64,000 nucleotides of DNA from Gp13-AA77 sp035946735. GTDB taxonomy: Bacteria; Acidobacteriota; Terriglobia; UBA7540. The DNA lies in the NCBI GenBank assembly GCA_035946735.1, contig DASYYZ010000131.1, forward strand, positions 1-64,000, given 5' to 3'. Positions 15,025-23,598 of this stretch are shown here, piece by piece. The notes below the pieces were generated by a model. The model was given only the letters and a program-made list of their open reading frames with translations. It was not told the origin of the DNA and made no database searches. The position numbers were made by a program, and so were the translations under genes. Numbering within the stretch: the first letter of the stretch is position 1; each line of letters starts with the position of its first letter.

Positions 15025-15131
15025 AATACAGTGACGACCGCTGCTGTAGCGCCGGTCTGCGACCGGCGTCTTTCGCCGCTCATAGAGCGGCGCTACAGAG
15101 AATGACGTCACTGTATTTTGCAATCTTCATT
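15009..15131. repeat. MITE-like palindromic repeat, copy B (best preserved)
   Basis: It has perfect 19-bp terminal inverted repeats: ATTGCAAAATACAGTGACG at 15018-15036 and its complement at 15106-15124. A nested inverted pair CTGTAGCGCC / GGCGCTACAG lies inside. Outside the arms, TATTTGAGC (left) and CTTCATT (right) are shared with copy A and belong to the repeated unit. It carries no coding capacity of its own and forms the 5' end of the FAD oxidoreductase reading frame. Confidence 0.85.
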
Positions 15132-15368
15132 AAGCGAACTTTCAGTTGTCACGTCCAAGAACCTCAGAACGACGGGCTCGCCAATGTTTAGTCCAGGCGA
15201 CGATGCCCGATCTATGAGATGGCCGGCGCTATGCTTGACGTTGGCGTCGATACACAAAAAAACCCATGGCCGGGCAGTCGCCGGCGACGGATCGGTGAAA
15301 ATGGGAGACGGATCAATGGACTTACTAAAATTGAAGACGAGGACTAAGGACGGAAGCATCAGCACCGG

Positions 15369-15842
15369 CTAAGGATCGTGAATGGTTTGCATTTGCTTCA
15401 CTTCAAACTCCCGGGTACCGCCGTTGGGCGTTGTGATCTTCACCGTGTCGCCCACTCGCTTCCCCATCAGACCGCGGCCGATGGGCGAGGTCGTGGAGAT
15501 GAGCCCCTTCGCGAAGTCCGCCTCCTCGCTGGTCACAAGGCGGTACTCGACCTCGGCGTCCCGGTCAATGTCGTACAGCACCACGCGCGAGCCGAAAGCG
15601 ATGCGGTCCTTGGGGATGTTCGCCATGTTCACGAGCGACATGTCCGCGAGCCTCACCTTGAGCTGGCCGAGGCGCGCGTTCACAAACTGCTGGCGCTGCT
15701 TGGCCATGATGTACTCGGCGTTTTCACTGAGGTCGCCGTGCGCCCGCGCCTTCTTGAGCTCGGCCGGCAACTCGTGATTAAGCTCGTGCTCCAAAACCTG
15801 AATCTCTTCTTGCAGTTTTTTGACAATGGGGTTCGAAGACAT
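15369..15842 (-). CDS. greA: Transcription elongation factor GreA
   Basis: 157 residues from the ATG at 15842, the usual GreA length. A coiled-coil N-terminal domain (residues 1-75) carries 'ELPAELKKARAHGDLSENAEY', the acidic tip that enters the RNA polymerase secondary channel and stimulates transcript cleavage. The C-terminal FKBP-like globular domain ends 'GRGLMGKRVGDTVKITTPNG'. A TTG five codons upstream is a less likely start. It stands alone, with about 240 bp to the repeat copy B on one side and the divergent peptidase at 16050 on the other. Confidence 0.95.
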   Translation of the reverse strand: MSSNPIVKKLQEEIQVLEHELNHELPAELKKARAHGDLSENAEYIMAKQRQQFVNARLGQLKVRLADMSLVNMANIPKDRIAFGSRVVLYDIDRDAEVEYRLVTSEEADFAKGLISTTSPIGRGLMGKRVGDTVKITTPNGGTREFEVKQMQTIHDP

Positions 15843-16049
15843 AGACGCTTGTTCCAATCTCAGTAGCGCTCAACTCGAAAGCGCAAGCGGTATACATTTG
15901 CGGGGAGGTACTCAGGGCTGTCACAGAGCGATTATAAGAAAGCGGTACGGCGCGGCGCAACGCCAGCAAGCAGGATTCAGGAGCTGGGATTTAGGAATTG
16001 GGCTCGGCTTCCAGTATCGTGGAATACTACACCCATCCAGGGAGGAACA

Positions 16050-17447
16050 TTGCAGAAGCCGTCTGATCGTTACGCTCGGGACGCAGGCATTGGCCGCGGC
16101 CCCATTTTCCTGGCAGCGATTTTGGCCGTCATCATTCTTGCGGTAGGTTGGAAAGCACTCCAGAACCAGGCTCCCGTCATCACCCTGAGACAGCAGCCGC
16201 GAGGGCTCGGCCAGAGCACGAAGTTGCCCATCGAGGTCCGCGACAGCAGACACAACGTGCGCAGCATCTCAGTCGACGTGGTCCAAAACGGAAACCATAT
16301 CTACCACACTGCGACTGGCGCGGCTGCGAGCGCGCGTAAGGGGTGGAAGTTCTGGTCGCGTCCGGAAAGCGTCTTGAATTGGACACCGCCGCTCGACCCC
16401 AGGCTGATTCCAGGCTTGGCCGAAGGCAGCGCCACGGTGGAGATCACAGCCACCAACGATTCCTGGGGCCGCTTCTTTCGCGGCGGCCGATCGACCCTTA
16501 CTCTGACCTTGCCCGTGCGCTTCACGCCGCCGCAGATTGCCGTGCTCACGACGCAGCACTATATCAACCAGGGCGGATGCGACATGGTGGTGTTCCGCGT
16601 TTCGCCCGGCACGGTGGAATCGGGCGTTCAGGTGGGCAGGTACTTTTTTACGAGTTTTCGGGTTAAAGCCTCGATGCCGGAGACGCGCCTCGCTCTTTTC
16701 GCCTATCCTTGGGACCTCGATCCGGCCACGCCGGCCGAAATCGTGGCACGCGACGATGCGGGCAACCAGGCTGTCGCGAGCTTCAACTATCGCGTGTTTC
16801 CCAAGAAGTTCCACACCGACACCATCAAGCTCGATGACGCCTACATTCAACGCGTAGTGCCGCCGATCATGAGCCAGACACCGGAAATGGATGACCAGGG
16901 AAGCCCGCTCAAGAACTTTCTCGAAGTGAACGGCCGCCTGCGCCAGATCGATTCCGACAAACTCATCGAGTTCTCGAAGCACACTTCGTCCGCGTTCCTG
17001 TGGCACGAACCCTTCATCCGCCTGGCATCAAAGACCGAAGCCTTTTTCGCGGATTCCCGAACCTACACCTACAACGGCCAGACCGTGGACCATCAAACCC
17101 ATCTGGGCTTTGACCTGGCGGGTCTCGAGCACATGCCGGTGTTGGCCTCGAACGACGGGGTGGTGGTGATGGCTCAGTTCTTCGGCATCTTCGGCAACGC
17201 GATCCTGATCGATCACGGCTGCGGCGTCCAGTCCTTGTACGGCCACATGAGCTCGCTCAGGGTGAAGCCGGGCGACACCGTTAGGCGGGGCCAGCAGATC
17301 GGCGTCAGCGGCACGACGGGTCTTGCCGGCGGAGATCATCTGCACTTCACGGTCCTGCTCGACGGCATCCCGGTGAATCCCACCGAGTGGTGGGATCCGC
17401 ACTGGATTCACGACCGCATCCAGGCGAAGCTCACGGCGTACCAGTGA
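16050..17447 (+). CDS. M23-family peptidoglycan endopeptidase, membrane-anchored
   Basis: 465 residues starting at TTG behind AGGGAGG. Residues about 20-40 are a single transmembrane anchor (GPIFLAAILAVIILAVGW). A 280-residue beta-rich periplasmic region of unknown fold follows. The LytM/M23 domain lies at about 340-450: zinc ligands His/Asp in THLGFDLAG, the 'GNAILIDHGCGVQSLYGHMS' strand, and the HLHF motif. All catalytic residues are visible, so it should cleave stem-peptide cross-links, unlike degenerate activator members. It is divergent from greA and the upstream spacer contains short imperfect repeats of the GGATT/GGAATT type (about 15970-16000). Confidence 0.88.
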   Translation: MQKPSDRYARDAGIGRGPIFLAAILAVIILAVGWKALQNQAPVITLRQQPRGLGQSTKLPIEVRDSRHNVRSISVDVVQNGNHIYHTATGAAASARKGWKFWSRPESVLNWTPPLDPRLIPGLAEGSATVEITATNDSWGRFFRGGRSTLTLTLPVRFTPPQIAVLTTQHYINQGGCDMVVFRVSPGTVESGVQVGRYFFTSFRVKASMPETRLALFAYPWDLDPATPAEIVARDDAGNQAVASFNYRVFPKKFHTDTIKLDDAYIQRVVPPIMSQTPEMDDQGSPLKNFLEVNGRLRQIDSDKLIEFSKHTSSAFLWHEPFIRLASKTEAFFADSRTYTYNGQTVDHQTHLGFDLAGLEHMPVLASNDGVVVMAQFFGIFGNAILIDHGCGVQSLYGHMSSLRVKPGDTVRRGQQIGVSGTTGLAGGDHLHFTVLLDGIPVNPTEWWDPHWIHDRIQAKLTAYQ

Positions 17448-17504
17448 GCCTAGGGCAACCCGCGAGCGATTCCGGACAGGCGAGCAAGCCGCTACGGAGT
17501 GCGC

Positions 17505-18248
17505 TCAGCGCACGGCGATATTCAGAATCACGGTCCAGTACTGCACCGATTGCAGCATGAACCCGGTCACTACCAAGCCTGCGCCCAGCGCTCCCAATCG
17601 CCGTTCGGGAAGATTGTCCGCCCACCACTCCACAAACGGAACCGCCACCGCCAGCACTGCGCTGGCGGCCCCGATCGTAAGCCCGATGCTGACACTGAAT
17701 CCGAGCGCCTGCCGGCCACTGTGAGTGACGGCCCCGCAGACGAGTCCGGCAAGAGTGTATCCCACGGTTCGGTTGAGCGTGCCCAGCAATTGCCTGCGAT
17801 TTAACCGCGGCCTGCGATCAGCCGCATAACCGGCGGTAGGTCCGAAACCAACGCGATAAGCGAAGAGTTGGCCGCCAAAGCTGAGCAAGCCGAACCAGAA
17901 GCCAAAGTCGCGGCCGATGAGAACCCCGGCTCCAAGCCCGAGGCCGGCTCCGCGGATCAGGCTGCACACGACGACCAGCCGCCATGCGGGTTGTATCCGT
18001 CCACGCGACGCCTGGCTGAACTCCACACCGAGCGTAACGCCCATCGTTACGGCCATGACCAGCGCAAAGAAAGCCCCTAGGGGAATCAGGACGCCGATAC
18101 CAAAGAAGAGTCCGTAAGTCACCGAGCGTGTCAGAGTTCGCAACGGACCATGCTTTCCGCCGAGCAGGTCGTACGCAAGGTAAAGCGCGCCCAGGACGTC
18201 CAGAACGCTGCCGGCGATGCTCAACTCTGCGAGCAGGTAATGGTTCAT
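17505..18248 (-). CDS. Polytopic membrane protein of unknown function, downstream of mreBCD
   Basis: 247 residues with six or seven predicted transmembrane helices. An N-terminal segment 'LGALYLAYDLLGGKHGPLRTLTR' is followed by glycine-rich helices ('LFFGIGVLIPLGAFFALVMAVTMGVTLGVEF', 'GLVCGAVTHSGRQALGFSVSIGLTIGAAS'). I do not recognise a family or any catalytic or transport motif. It starts 72 bp after mreD on the same strand, where penicillin-binding protein 2 and RodA genes often sit. It may be transcribed with the cell-shape operon, but function is unknown. Confidence 0.6.
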   Translation of the reverse strand: MNHYLLAELSIAGSVLDVLGALYLAYDLLGGKHGPLRTLTRSVTYGLFFGIGVLIPLGAFFALVMAVTMGVTLGVEFSQASRGRIQPAWRLVVVCSLIRGAGLGLGAGVLIGRDFGFWFGLLSFGGQLFAYRVGFGPTAGYAADRRPRLNRRQLLGTLNRTVGYTLAGLVCGAVTHSGRQALGFSVSIGLTIGAASAVLAVAVPFVEWWADNLPERRLGALGAGLVVTGFMLQSVQYWTVILNIAVR

Positions 18249-18320
18249 GTTGATAGCGCGCTCTGATCGAGTCCGCCTTGATGGAGTCTGGTGCGGAACG
18301 CTACGAGCCCCGGGCGCGAC

Positions 18321-18833
18321 CTAAGCCGGCCGGCGGAAGCGGTCCAGCACCTGGAAGAGCACCAGGGCCAGAGCCGAGTTCAATAACACCCGGCTGGCGA
18401 GGTCGAGCGCTTGGAAAGGTTGTGGAGAAGCGATCAACACGCGCTGGAGTCCTGCCACGGCAAGGCTTTGGAAGAGCACCAGCGCCGCCGTCAGAGCCAA
18501 CCTGCCCAGAAACTGCTCGAGATCGAATTGTACGCTGGCCCAGGCCCCCAAATATCCTGCCAGCGCACCGGCGATGCCGAAGATTCCGATCAGGCTGGCG
18601 CCGAGCAAGTCCTCGGTCAGGCCGAGCGCCGCACCCACTACTGTGCCAAACACCTTGTTGCGACGGATCACCGAGAAGTAGATGACCACGAGCAAGGGAA
18701 GATCAAACTGCCGGGCCAAAGGTACGCGGGCCTTGAGAAACGTCTGCAGGACAAGGGCCGAAAAGGCCGTAATCAGCATTGTGAGAGGATGAATCCGGTA
18801 AACGTTGATGGGGCGCTCGGCGGCAGTAGGCAT
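18321..18833 (-). CDS. mreD: Rod shape-determining protein MreD
   Basis: 170 residues with five hydrophobic helices and short loops, the normal size for MreD. The order 'VYRIHPLTMLITAFSALVLQTFL', 'LPLLVVIYFSVIRRNKVFGTVVGAALGLTEDLLG' and 'IFGIAGALAGYLGAW' fits the family, including the conserved Gly-Leu-x-Glu-Asp segment. MreD is the inner-membrane partner of MreC in the elongasome. It follows mreC by about 105 bp; the gap contains a short run of TGATTGATGATTGAC-like repeats but no clear terminator. Confidence 0.85.
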   Translation of the reverse strand: MPTAAERPINVYRIHPLTMLITAFSALVLQTFLKARVPLARQFDLPLLVVIYFSVIRRNKVFGTVVGAALGLTEDLLGASLIGIFGIAGALAGYLGAWASVQFDLEQFLGRLALTAALVLFQSLAVAGLQRVLIASPQPFQALDLASRVLLNSALALVLFQVLDRFRRPA

Positions 18834-18938
18834 CCTTCTAATTGCTGATCGAGGATTGGTGATTGATGATTGACGACCACGAGGACCAGGCAGCTTTTCG
18901 AAAATTCAAAGAGCCCGGGCAGCTCTGCAAACCTGCGA

Positions 18939-19916
18939 TCATCGATCACCAATATGACTGGTCACTACCAGGACCTCTTCCAGCCGATCGAGTGAGACGG
19001 CGGGCCGCACCACCACCTGCTTGTAGATATTGCCGCTGCCGACTTTCGCCACTGTGCCGAGCGCGAGCCCTTTGGGAAAGACGCGGTCAAGGCCGGAAGT
19101 GAGCACCCTGTCGCCGGGCGCCACCGCGTCATCATTCATGATGTAGTCCAGCCGGCACAGCCCGGCCCCCTGGCCTTTCAGTACTCCTTGAGCTCGCGTC
19201 TTCTCCACCAGAGCGCCGGCGCCGCCGGCAGGATCCGAAATCAGAAGCACCTGGGCTGTGTGAGCATAAACCGTAACGACTTTTCCCGCGACGCCCTCGG
19301 GTGTGATCACGGCTTGGTCCAGAGCGAGGCCGGAGTCCGCGCCCTTATCGATCACAACGGCGTTCGATCCTTGGCCCGGGCTCGATCCGATCACCTCCGC
19401 GCTCGCCGTGGCGTCGGGCAGGCGTGTTTTGAGCTGGAGCAAGGCGCGCAGCCGGCCGTTTTCAGCGGCTTGCTCCGTGAGATCGCGAATCTGGATTTCA
19501 TCGGCGGCAAGGCGCAGACCGAGGTCGTGGTTGCGCTCCCCGTTGTGTGTCAGATCGTGGGCGACGGACCAGAAACCGACCGCCGCGTCGGCCAGCCCCC
19601 GCAGAGAGCGTTCAAACGGCGCCACGGCGCTTACGGCCCAGCGGCGCGCCAGGGGAGCGTTGCGCTGCCGCGTGATCTGCACGGAAAGGAGCACCAATTG
19701 CGCCAGCAGCACTACCATCAGCGTGAAGAAAGGCCGATGGCGCGAGATGAAAGCCTGCACCAGCTCAGGCGCTTCAGGAGAACGTGGCGGGACCGGACGC
19801 GTCGCCAGCGGCGACCGGATTTCGAGCAGTGTGTCCGAGGCCATCCTCGCGCCTGCCTTGGAGAAAGCACGATGCGTCCCAGTGGCGTGTTCGCGCCGGC
19901 CGGCGAAACTACTCAA
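18939..19916 (-). CDS. mreC: Rod shape-determining protein MreC
   Basis: Up to 325 residues. A TTG start at 19916 overlaps the mreB stop by 8 bp; an internal ATG at 19844 is an alternative, giving 301 residues. After a variable cytosolic tail there is one transmembrane helix (FFTLMVVLLAQLVLLSVQI) and a coiled coil with 'AADEIQIRDLTEQAAENGRLRALLQLK'. The paired beta-barrel core follows, with 'VIDKGADSGLALDQAVITPEGVAGKV', 'LLISDPAGGAGALVEKTRAQGVLKG' and 'DRVLTSGLDRVFPKGLALGTV'. All are MreC hallmarks. It links the MreB filament to periplasmic cell-wall synthases. Confidence 0.92.
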   Translation of the reverse strand: MSSFAGRREHATGTHRAFSKAGARMASDTLLEIRSPLATRPVPPRSPEAPELVQAFISRHRPFFTLMVVLLAQLVLLSVQITRQRNAPLARRWAVSAVAPFERSLRGLADAAVGFWSVAHDLTHNGERNHDLGLRLAADEIQIRDLTEQAAENGRLRALLQLKTRLPDATASAEVIGSSPGQGSNAVVIDKGADSGLALDQAVITPEGVAGKVVTVYAHTAQVLLISDPAGGAGALVEKTRAQGVLKGQGAGLCRLDYIMNDDAVAPGDRVLTSGLDRVFPKGLALGTVAKVGSGNIYKQVVVRPAVSLDRLEEVLVVTSHIGDR

Positions 19917-20934
19917 TGGCGACCCTCCTCAGAAGGTGGAAGTCCGTCAGCATTCGTCCGGTGCCAAGCACCACCGAAGCCAGCGGGTCTTCAGCGATGG
20001 ACACGGGCAGGCCGGTCTCTTCCCGGATTCGTTTGTCCAGATTCTTCAGGAGCGCGCCGCCCCCCGTCAGCAGAATGCCGCGATCGGAAATGTCGGCGGA
20101 GAGCTCGGGGGGGGTGCGCTCGAGCGCCACCCGAATGGCGTTGATGATGGTTGCGACGCAGTCGGCCAGCGCGTCGCGAATCTCCGAGTCATCAATCGCG
20201 ATCGTCTTAGGAATGCCCTCCAGCAGATGCCGGCCCTTGATCTCCATGGTCAGTGGCTTCTCCAGCGGGTAGGCAGAGCCCAGCTCCATCTTGATCTGCT
20301 CCGCTGTCCGCTCGCCAATAAGCAGATTGTAACGCCTTTTCAGGTGTGCCGTAACTGCTTCGTCCATTTCGTTGCCCGCCACCCGCACCGAGCGGCTGTA
20401 GACGATGCCGGAAAGGGAAATCACGGCGATGTCCGTGGTGCCGCCGCCAATGTCGACGATCATCGATCCGGAGGGCTCGGTGATCGGCAGTCCGGCGCCG
20501 ATCGCCGCCATCATGGCCTGCTCCACCAGGAACACTTCACTGGCTTTAGCGCGCATCGCCGAGTCCTGTACCGCCCGCTTTTCCACTTGGGTGATCTCGG
20601 AAGGCACGCCGATCACAATACGGGGATGGACGAACATCTTGCGGTTGTGCGCCTTCTGGATAAAGTAGTTCAGCATCTTTTCCGTGACCTTGAAATCGGC
20701 AATTACGCCGTCCTTCAAGGGGCGGATCGCCACGATGTTGCCGGGAGTCCGCCCCAACATCTCCTTGGCCTCGCGTCCTACCGCCTCCACCTGGCCGGAA
20801 ACCTTGTTGATGGCCACAATCGAAGGCTCATTCACCACAATACCTTTACCGCGGGCGTAAACAAGCGTATTCGCCGTCCCCAGATCGATCGCGAGGTCGG
20901 AGGAAAACATGCTAAAGACAGACCTGAAGTTCAC
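19909..20934 (-). CDS. mreB: Actin-like cell-shape protein MreB
   Basis: 341 residues from a GTG. The amphipathic N-terminus MNFRSVFSMF precedes the phosphate-1 motif DLAIDLGTANTLVY. The phosphate-2 motif is MIVDIGGGTTDIAVISL, and the adenosine motif is ILLTGGGALLKNLDKRI. The length is standard. MreB polymerises at the inner membrane and positions the elongation machinery, and rod shape is therefore expected. It is first in mreB-mreC-mreD, with overlapping mreB/mreC ends, and a usable promoter lies at 20971-20999. Confidence 0.96.
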   Translation of the reverse strand: MNFRSVFSMFSSDLAIDLGTANTLVYARGKGIVVNEPSIVAINKVSGQVEAVGREAKEMLGRTPGNIVAIRPLKDGVIADFKVTEKMLNYFIQKAHNRKMFVHPRIVIGVPSEITQVEKRAVQDSAMRAKASEVFLVEQAMMAAIGAGLPITEPSGSMIVDIGGGTTDIAVISLSGIVYSRSVRVAGNEMDEAVTAHLKRRYNLLIGERTAEQIKMELGSAYPLEKPLTMEIKGRHLLEGIPKTIAIDDSEIRDALADCVATIINAIRVALERTPPELSADISDRGILLTGGGALLKNLDKRIREETGLPVSIAEDPLASVVLGTGRMLTDFHLLRRVAIE

Positions 20935-20970
20935 GCCCAGAGCGACTCCGTACTAAATGGTAAAAAAACT

Positions 20971-20999
20971 ATTCTTGACTAACCATCCTACCCGGTCAA
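20971..20999 (-). promoter_or_regulatory. Candidate promoter of mreBCD
   Basis: On the minus strand TTGACC (20999-20994) and AAGAAT (20976-20971) are 17 bp apart, about 37 bp before the mreB start. The -10 is only a 4/6 match. Confidence 0.4.
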
Positions 21000-21162
21000 G
21001 GCAATTTCGGAAACTCCGCCTCGCGCTCTGAGGTTCGGAACTGGAACCCACAGGCGACTCGTGACGAAGTTACGAGCAACCGCTTGTCGTGATGGGCTCG
21101 CGCGGCGAGCGGTCTGAGCCTGAAACCGAGCCCGAATTTCAAGACTCAAATAAGCTGGACCC

Positions 21163-21699
21163 ATGCAGATTCGCGCACTAGCCGAAGAGGACGCCGACGC
21201 ATACTGGCACTTACGCCTCGAGGCTTTGGAAACAGTACCTCAAGCCTTCGGCGAATCGGCGGAAGAACACCGGGCCTCTACACCGGCCTCGGTCGCGGCG
21301 CGCCTGGCATCCGGCAGGGCGGCTGGCAATTTCGTCTTAGGGGCGTTTGAAGCAGGGAGGCTGGTCGGCACGGTGGGATTCGCACGCCGTCAGAATATGA
21401 AGGAGAGCCACAAGGGCTTGATCTGGGGCGTGTACGTCACAGCGGAATGGCGCTCGAAAGGAGTTGGCCGGGCTCTGTTCGTGGAACTCCTGAGGAGGCT
21501 TCGCTCCGTGCCGGGTCTCACGCAGGTGACGCTCACCGTCGCTACGGGACAGACCGCCGCCAAGCAGCTTTATTCGACACTCGGCTTCAGGACCTACGGT
21601 TTCGAGCCTCGGTCGCTAAGAGTCGGCGAAGTCTATCTCAACGAAGATCTGATGATCTTGAATCTGGAAACAATAGGCGAGACGAGAGCTCAACGCTAG
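21163..21699 (+). CDS. GNAT-family N-acetyltransferase
   Basis: 178 residues with the GNAT fold. An N-terminal 'IRALAEEDADAYWHLRLEALE' is followed by 'GFARRQNMKESHKGLIWGVYVTAEWRSKGVGRALF'. The last part contains the R/Q-x-x-G-x-G/A acetyl-CoA pyrophosphate loop (RSKGVGRAL). The C-terminal 'LTVATGQTAAKQLYSTLGFRTYG' completes the fold. Such proteins acetylate small amines or protein N-termini, and the substrate cannot be told. It begins a two-gene unit, with the CAP-domain protein 6 bp after its stop. Confidence 0.85.
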   Translation: MQIRALAEEDADAYWHLRLEALETVPQAFGESAEEHRASTPASVAARLASGRAAGNFVLGAFEAGRLVGTVGFARRQNMKESHKGLIWGVYVTAEWRSKGVGRALFVELLRRLRSVPGLTQVTLTVATGQTAAKQLYSTLGFRTYGFEPRSLRVGEVYLNEDLMILNLETIGETRAQR

Positions 21700-21705
21700 A
21701 ACACA

Positions 21706-22392
21706 ATGTGCGCTTCATGCAGCCCCCATTGCCATTCTCGTGCTAGGCGTCGGCTGACATCACTTGCCTGGCTGCTGGTTCTCCCGGACTGCACCGGCCT
21801 TTCTGGCGCCTTGCCGCCTGCGCCAGACTCCGAACCGCTGTCTTCCTTCGAACAGGACGTGATCACGGAGATAAATGCGGCGCGCGCCCATCCGGACTCC
21901 TACGCTTCACTGCTCGAAACCTGGAGACCCTTTTACCAGGGACGCCGCATCGTCGTACCTCACGACGGAATCGAGGAGGTCGAGCTTACTGAAGAAGGTT
22001 TGGCTGGTCTCGATGAAGCCATCAAGGTACTGCGCACAACCCATCCTTTATCGACGCTGCTGGTTTCCGATGCCTTGTGCCGCTCCGCCCGAGACCTCGT
22101 CGAAACCCAGGGTCCCACCGGACAGGTGGGCCACATCGCTCCTGACGGCAGTGATCCGATGGCGAGGGCGCGCCGTTACTTTCCCAAACCGAAGTTGATT
22201 GGCGAAGCGATCAGCTATGGACGCGAGGGCGGCAAGGACGTTATCCGGCATCTGCTGGTGGACGACGGGGTCAAGGATCGCAGCCACCGCAAGAACCTGC
22301 TCGATCCACGTTTCCGCTTTGTCGGCGTCGCTTGCGGTCCGCATACCGTCTACGGCACCATGTGCGTCATTGATCTGGGTGTGCAGTTCTAA
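21706..22392 (+). CDS. CAP-domain (SCP-like) exported protein, possibly a lipoprotein
   Basis: 228 residues. After a basic N-terminus and a hydrophobic stretch LAWLLVLPDC there is a cysteine that could be lipidated. The CAP domain covers about residues 45-228. It shows 'FEQDVITEINAARAHPDSYASLL', 'LLVSDALCRSARDLVETQ', 'GHIAPDGSDPMARARRY', 'GEAISYG', 'HRKNLLDPRFRFVGVACG' and a C-terminal 'MCVIDLG'. The His-Glu pairs of the CAP cleft are retained. Bacterial CAP proteins are secreted, with poorly defined roles. It follows the GNAT gene by 6 bp. Confidence 0.85.
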   Translation: MCASCSPHCHSRARRRLTSLAWLLVLPDCTGLSGALPPAPDSEPLSSFEQDVITEINAARAHPDSYASLLETWRPFYQGRRIVVPHDGIEEVELTEEGLAGLDEAIKVLRTTHPLSTLLVSDALCRSARDLVETQGPTGQVGHIAPDGSDPMARARRYFPKPKLIGEAISYGREGGKDVIRHLLVDDGVKDRSHRKNLLDPRFRFVGVACGPHTVYGTMCVIDLGVQF

Positions 22393-22563
22393 GTTTGCGT
22401 AGCGCGTGATCCGGATCGCCACCTATCGGGTGCGGTGGTAACCTTGTAAAGTCGGGACCACATTATTAGGGTGGGTCCTGTCTTGGTTCAGCCAACGTGT
22501 GTGCAGTGCTGCGCCTGACTCGCTTCAGCGAGCCAGCAGCGATGGTTGCGGGGTTCATCAAGC

Positions 22564-23589
22564 ATGGATCGACGGGCCTTCATTCTTCTCGCCGCCGGTT
22601 TGGCGGGGTCGGCGAAAGCTCTTCGCGCTGACCACCACGTGATTTCGTCGGATCCTCTCGAAGTGGAGTCCGACTTGGCATCTCTGGCCGGACGCTACAC
22701 GACTTTGGAAGACTTCTACGTTCGCAATCACTACCGGGCCCCGGAACCGGCCGGGACGCCGCTACTCACTATCGAAGGCGAAGTGGCGAAGCCATGCCGG
22801 CTTGAGACATCCGATTTGAATCGGTTGGCAAACCGCGAGCTTGGCGCGGTGCTCGAGTGTGCCGGGAACCCGGTTGGTACCCGGGTCCTGGCCAGTAATG
22901 GGGACTGGAGCGGCTGGAGCTTCGCCGATACCCTGGGCCTGGCTCAGCCGGCAAAAACTGCGAGCTACGTTCATCTTTTCGGCAGGGACGGCTACGCCCG
23001 AAGCGTCGATCTCGAGCGCGTAATGAGTGACGGGATGCTGGCCAGGAGCCTGAATGGACGGCCTCTGGGGCAGAATCACGGGACGCCTTGGCGCGCACTT
23101 TTCCCTGGCTGGTACGGAATGGATTCCGTGAAATGGCTGGAGCGAATCGTTGTCTCAACGGACCCTCTGCCAGCGGTGGGAACCGCCTATCTGGAAGCGA
23201 GGAAGGCTGCCAACGGGCAGGTGGCGCTCCAACCGCTGCCACGGATGCAGGTGAAATCGGTGATCGTCTCTCCCGTTAGCGGCAGTGTTGTGAACCGCGG
23301 GAAGATCGAGGTGCGCGGGCTGGCGTGGACCGGCGAAGGCACTATCTCCGGGGTCGAGGTCAGCTCTGACGGTGGAGTGCATTGGAGCGCGGCTTTCCGG
23401 GATCCTGGGGGGCGTTACGAGTGGACCCCATGGCGATGCCTGGTCGATCTGACAAAGGCCGGCGCCGTCGAATTGACCTGCCGGGCCACGGATAGCCGGG
23501 GCCGCACTCAGCCTGAAAAACGTGAGGCGGCGCGCCTCGATGGCTACGCCAATAATTGGTATCATCGCGTTCGCTGCGTCGTGGTCTGA
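22564..23589 (+). CDS. Sulfite-oxidase-like molybdopterin oxidoreductase
   Basis: 341 residues from ATG 22564. The short MDRRAFILLAAGLAG head looks like a Tat/Sec leader, so the enzyme is probably periplasmic. The Moco domain spans about 45-205: 'YVRNHYRAPEP', the molybdenum-ligand cysteine Cys99 in AVLECAGNP, 'NHGTPWRALFPGWYGMDSVKWLERI'. The Ig-like dimerisation domain spans about 225-341: 'GLAWTGEGTISGVEVSSDGGVHW', ending in 'NWYHRVRCVVV'. Members oxidise sulfite or reduce sulfoxides; no haem domain is fused. It heads a unit with the DUF1326 and TPR genes. Confidence 0.85.
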   Translation: MDRRAFILLAAGLAGSAKALRADHHVISSDPLEVESDLASLAGRYTTLEDFYVRNHYRAPEPAGTPLLTIEGEVAKPCRLETSDLNRLANRELGAVLECAGNPVGTRVLASNGDWSGWSFADTLGLAQPAKTASYVHLFGRDGYARSVDLERVMSDGMLARSLNGRPLGQNHGTPWRALFPGWYGMDSVKWLERIVVSTDPLPAVGTAYLEARKAANGQVALQPLPRMQVKSVIVSPVSGSVVNRGKIEVRGLAWTGEGTISGVEVSSDGGVHWSAAFRDPGGRYEWTPWRCLVDLTKAGAVELTCRATDSRGRTQPEKREAARLDGYANNWYHRVRCVVV

Positions 23590-23598
23590 GGGACTGTC

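Noticed and set aside
15108..15368. 85-residue open frames on both strands between repeat copy B and greA
   Set aside because: They include repeat sequence and lack ribosome-binding sites or conserved patterns; treated as intergenic.
19188..20982. Long plus-strand open frames opposite mreB and mreC
   Set aside because: They are antisense shadows; MreB and MreC motifs on the minus strand are unambiguous.
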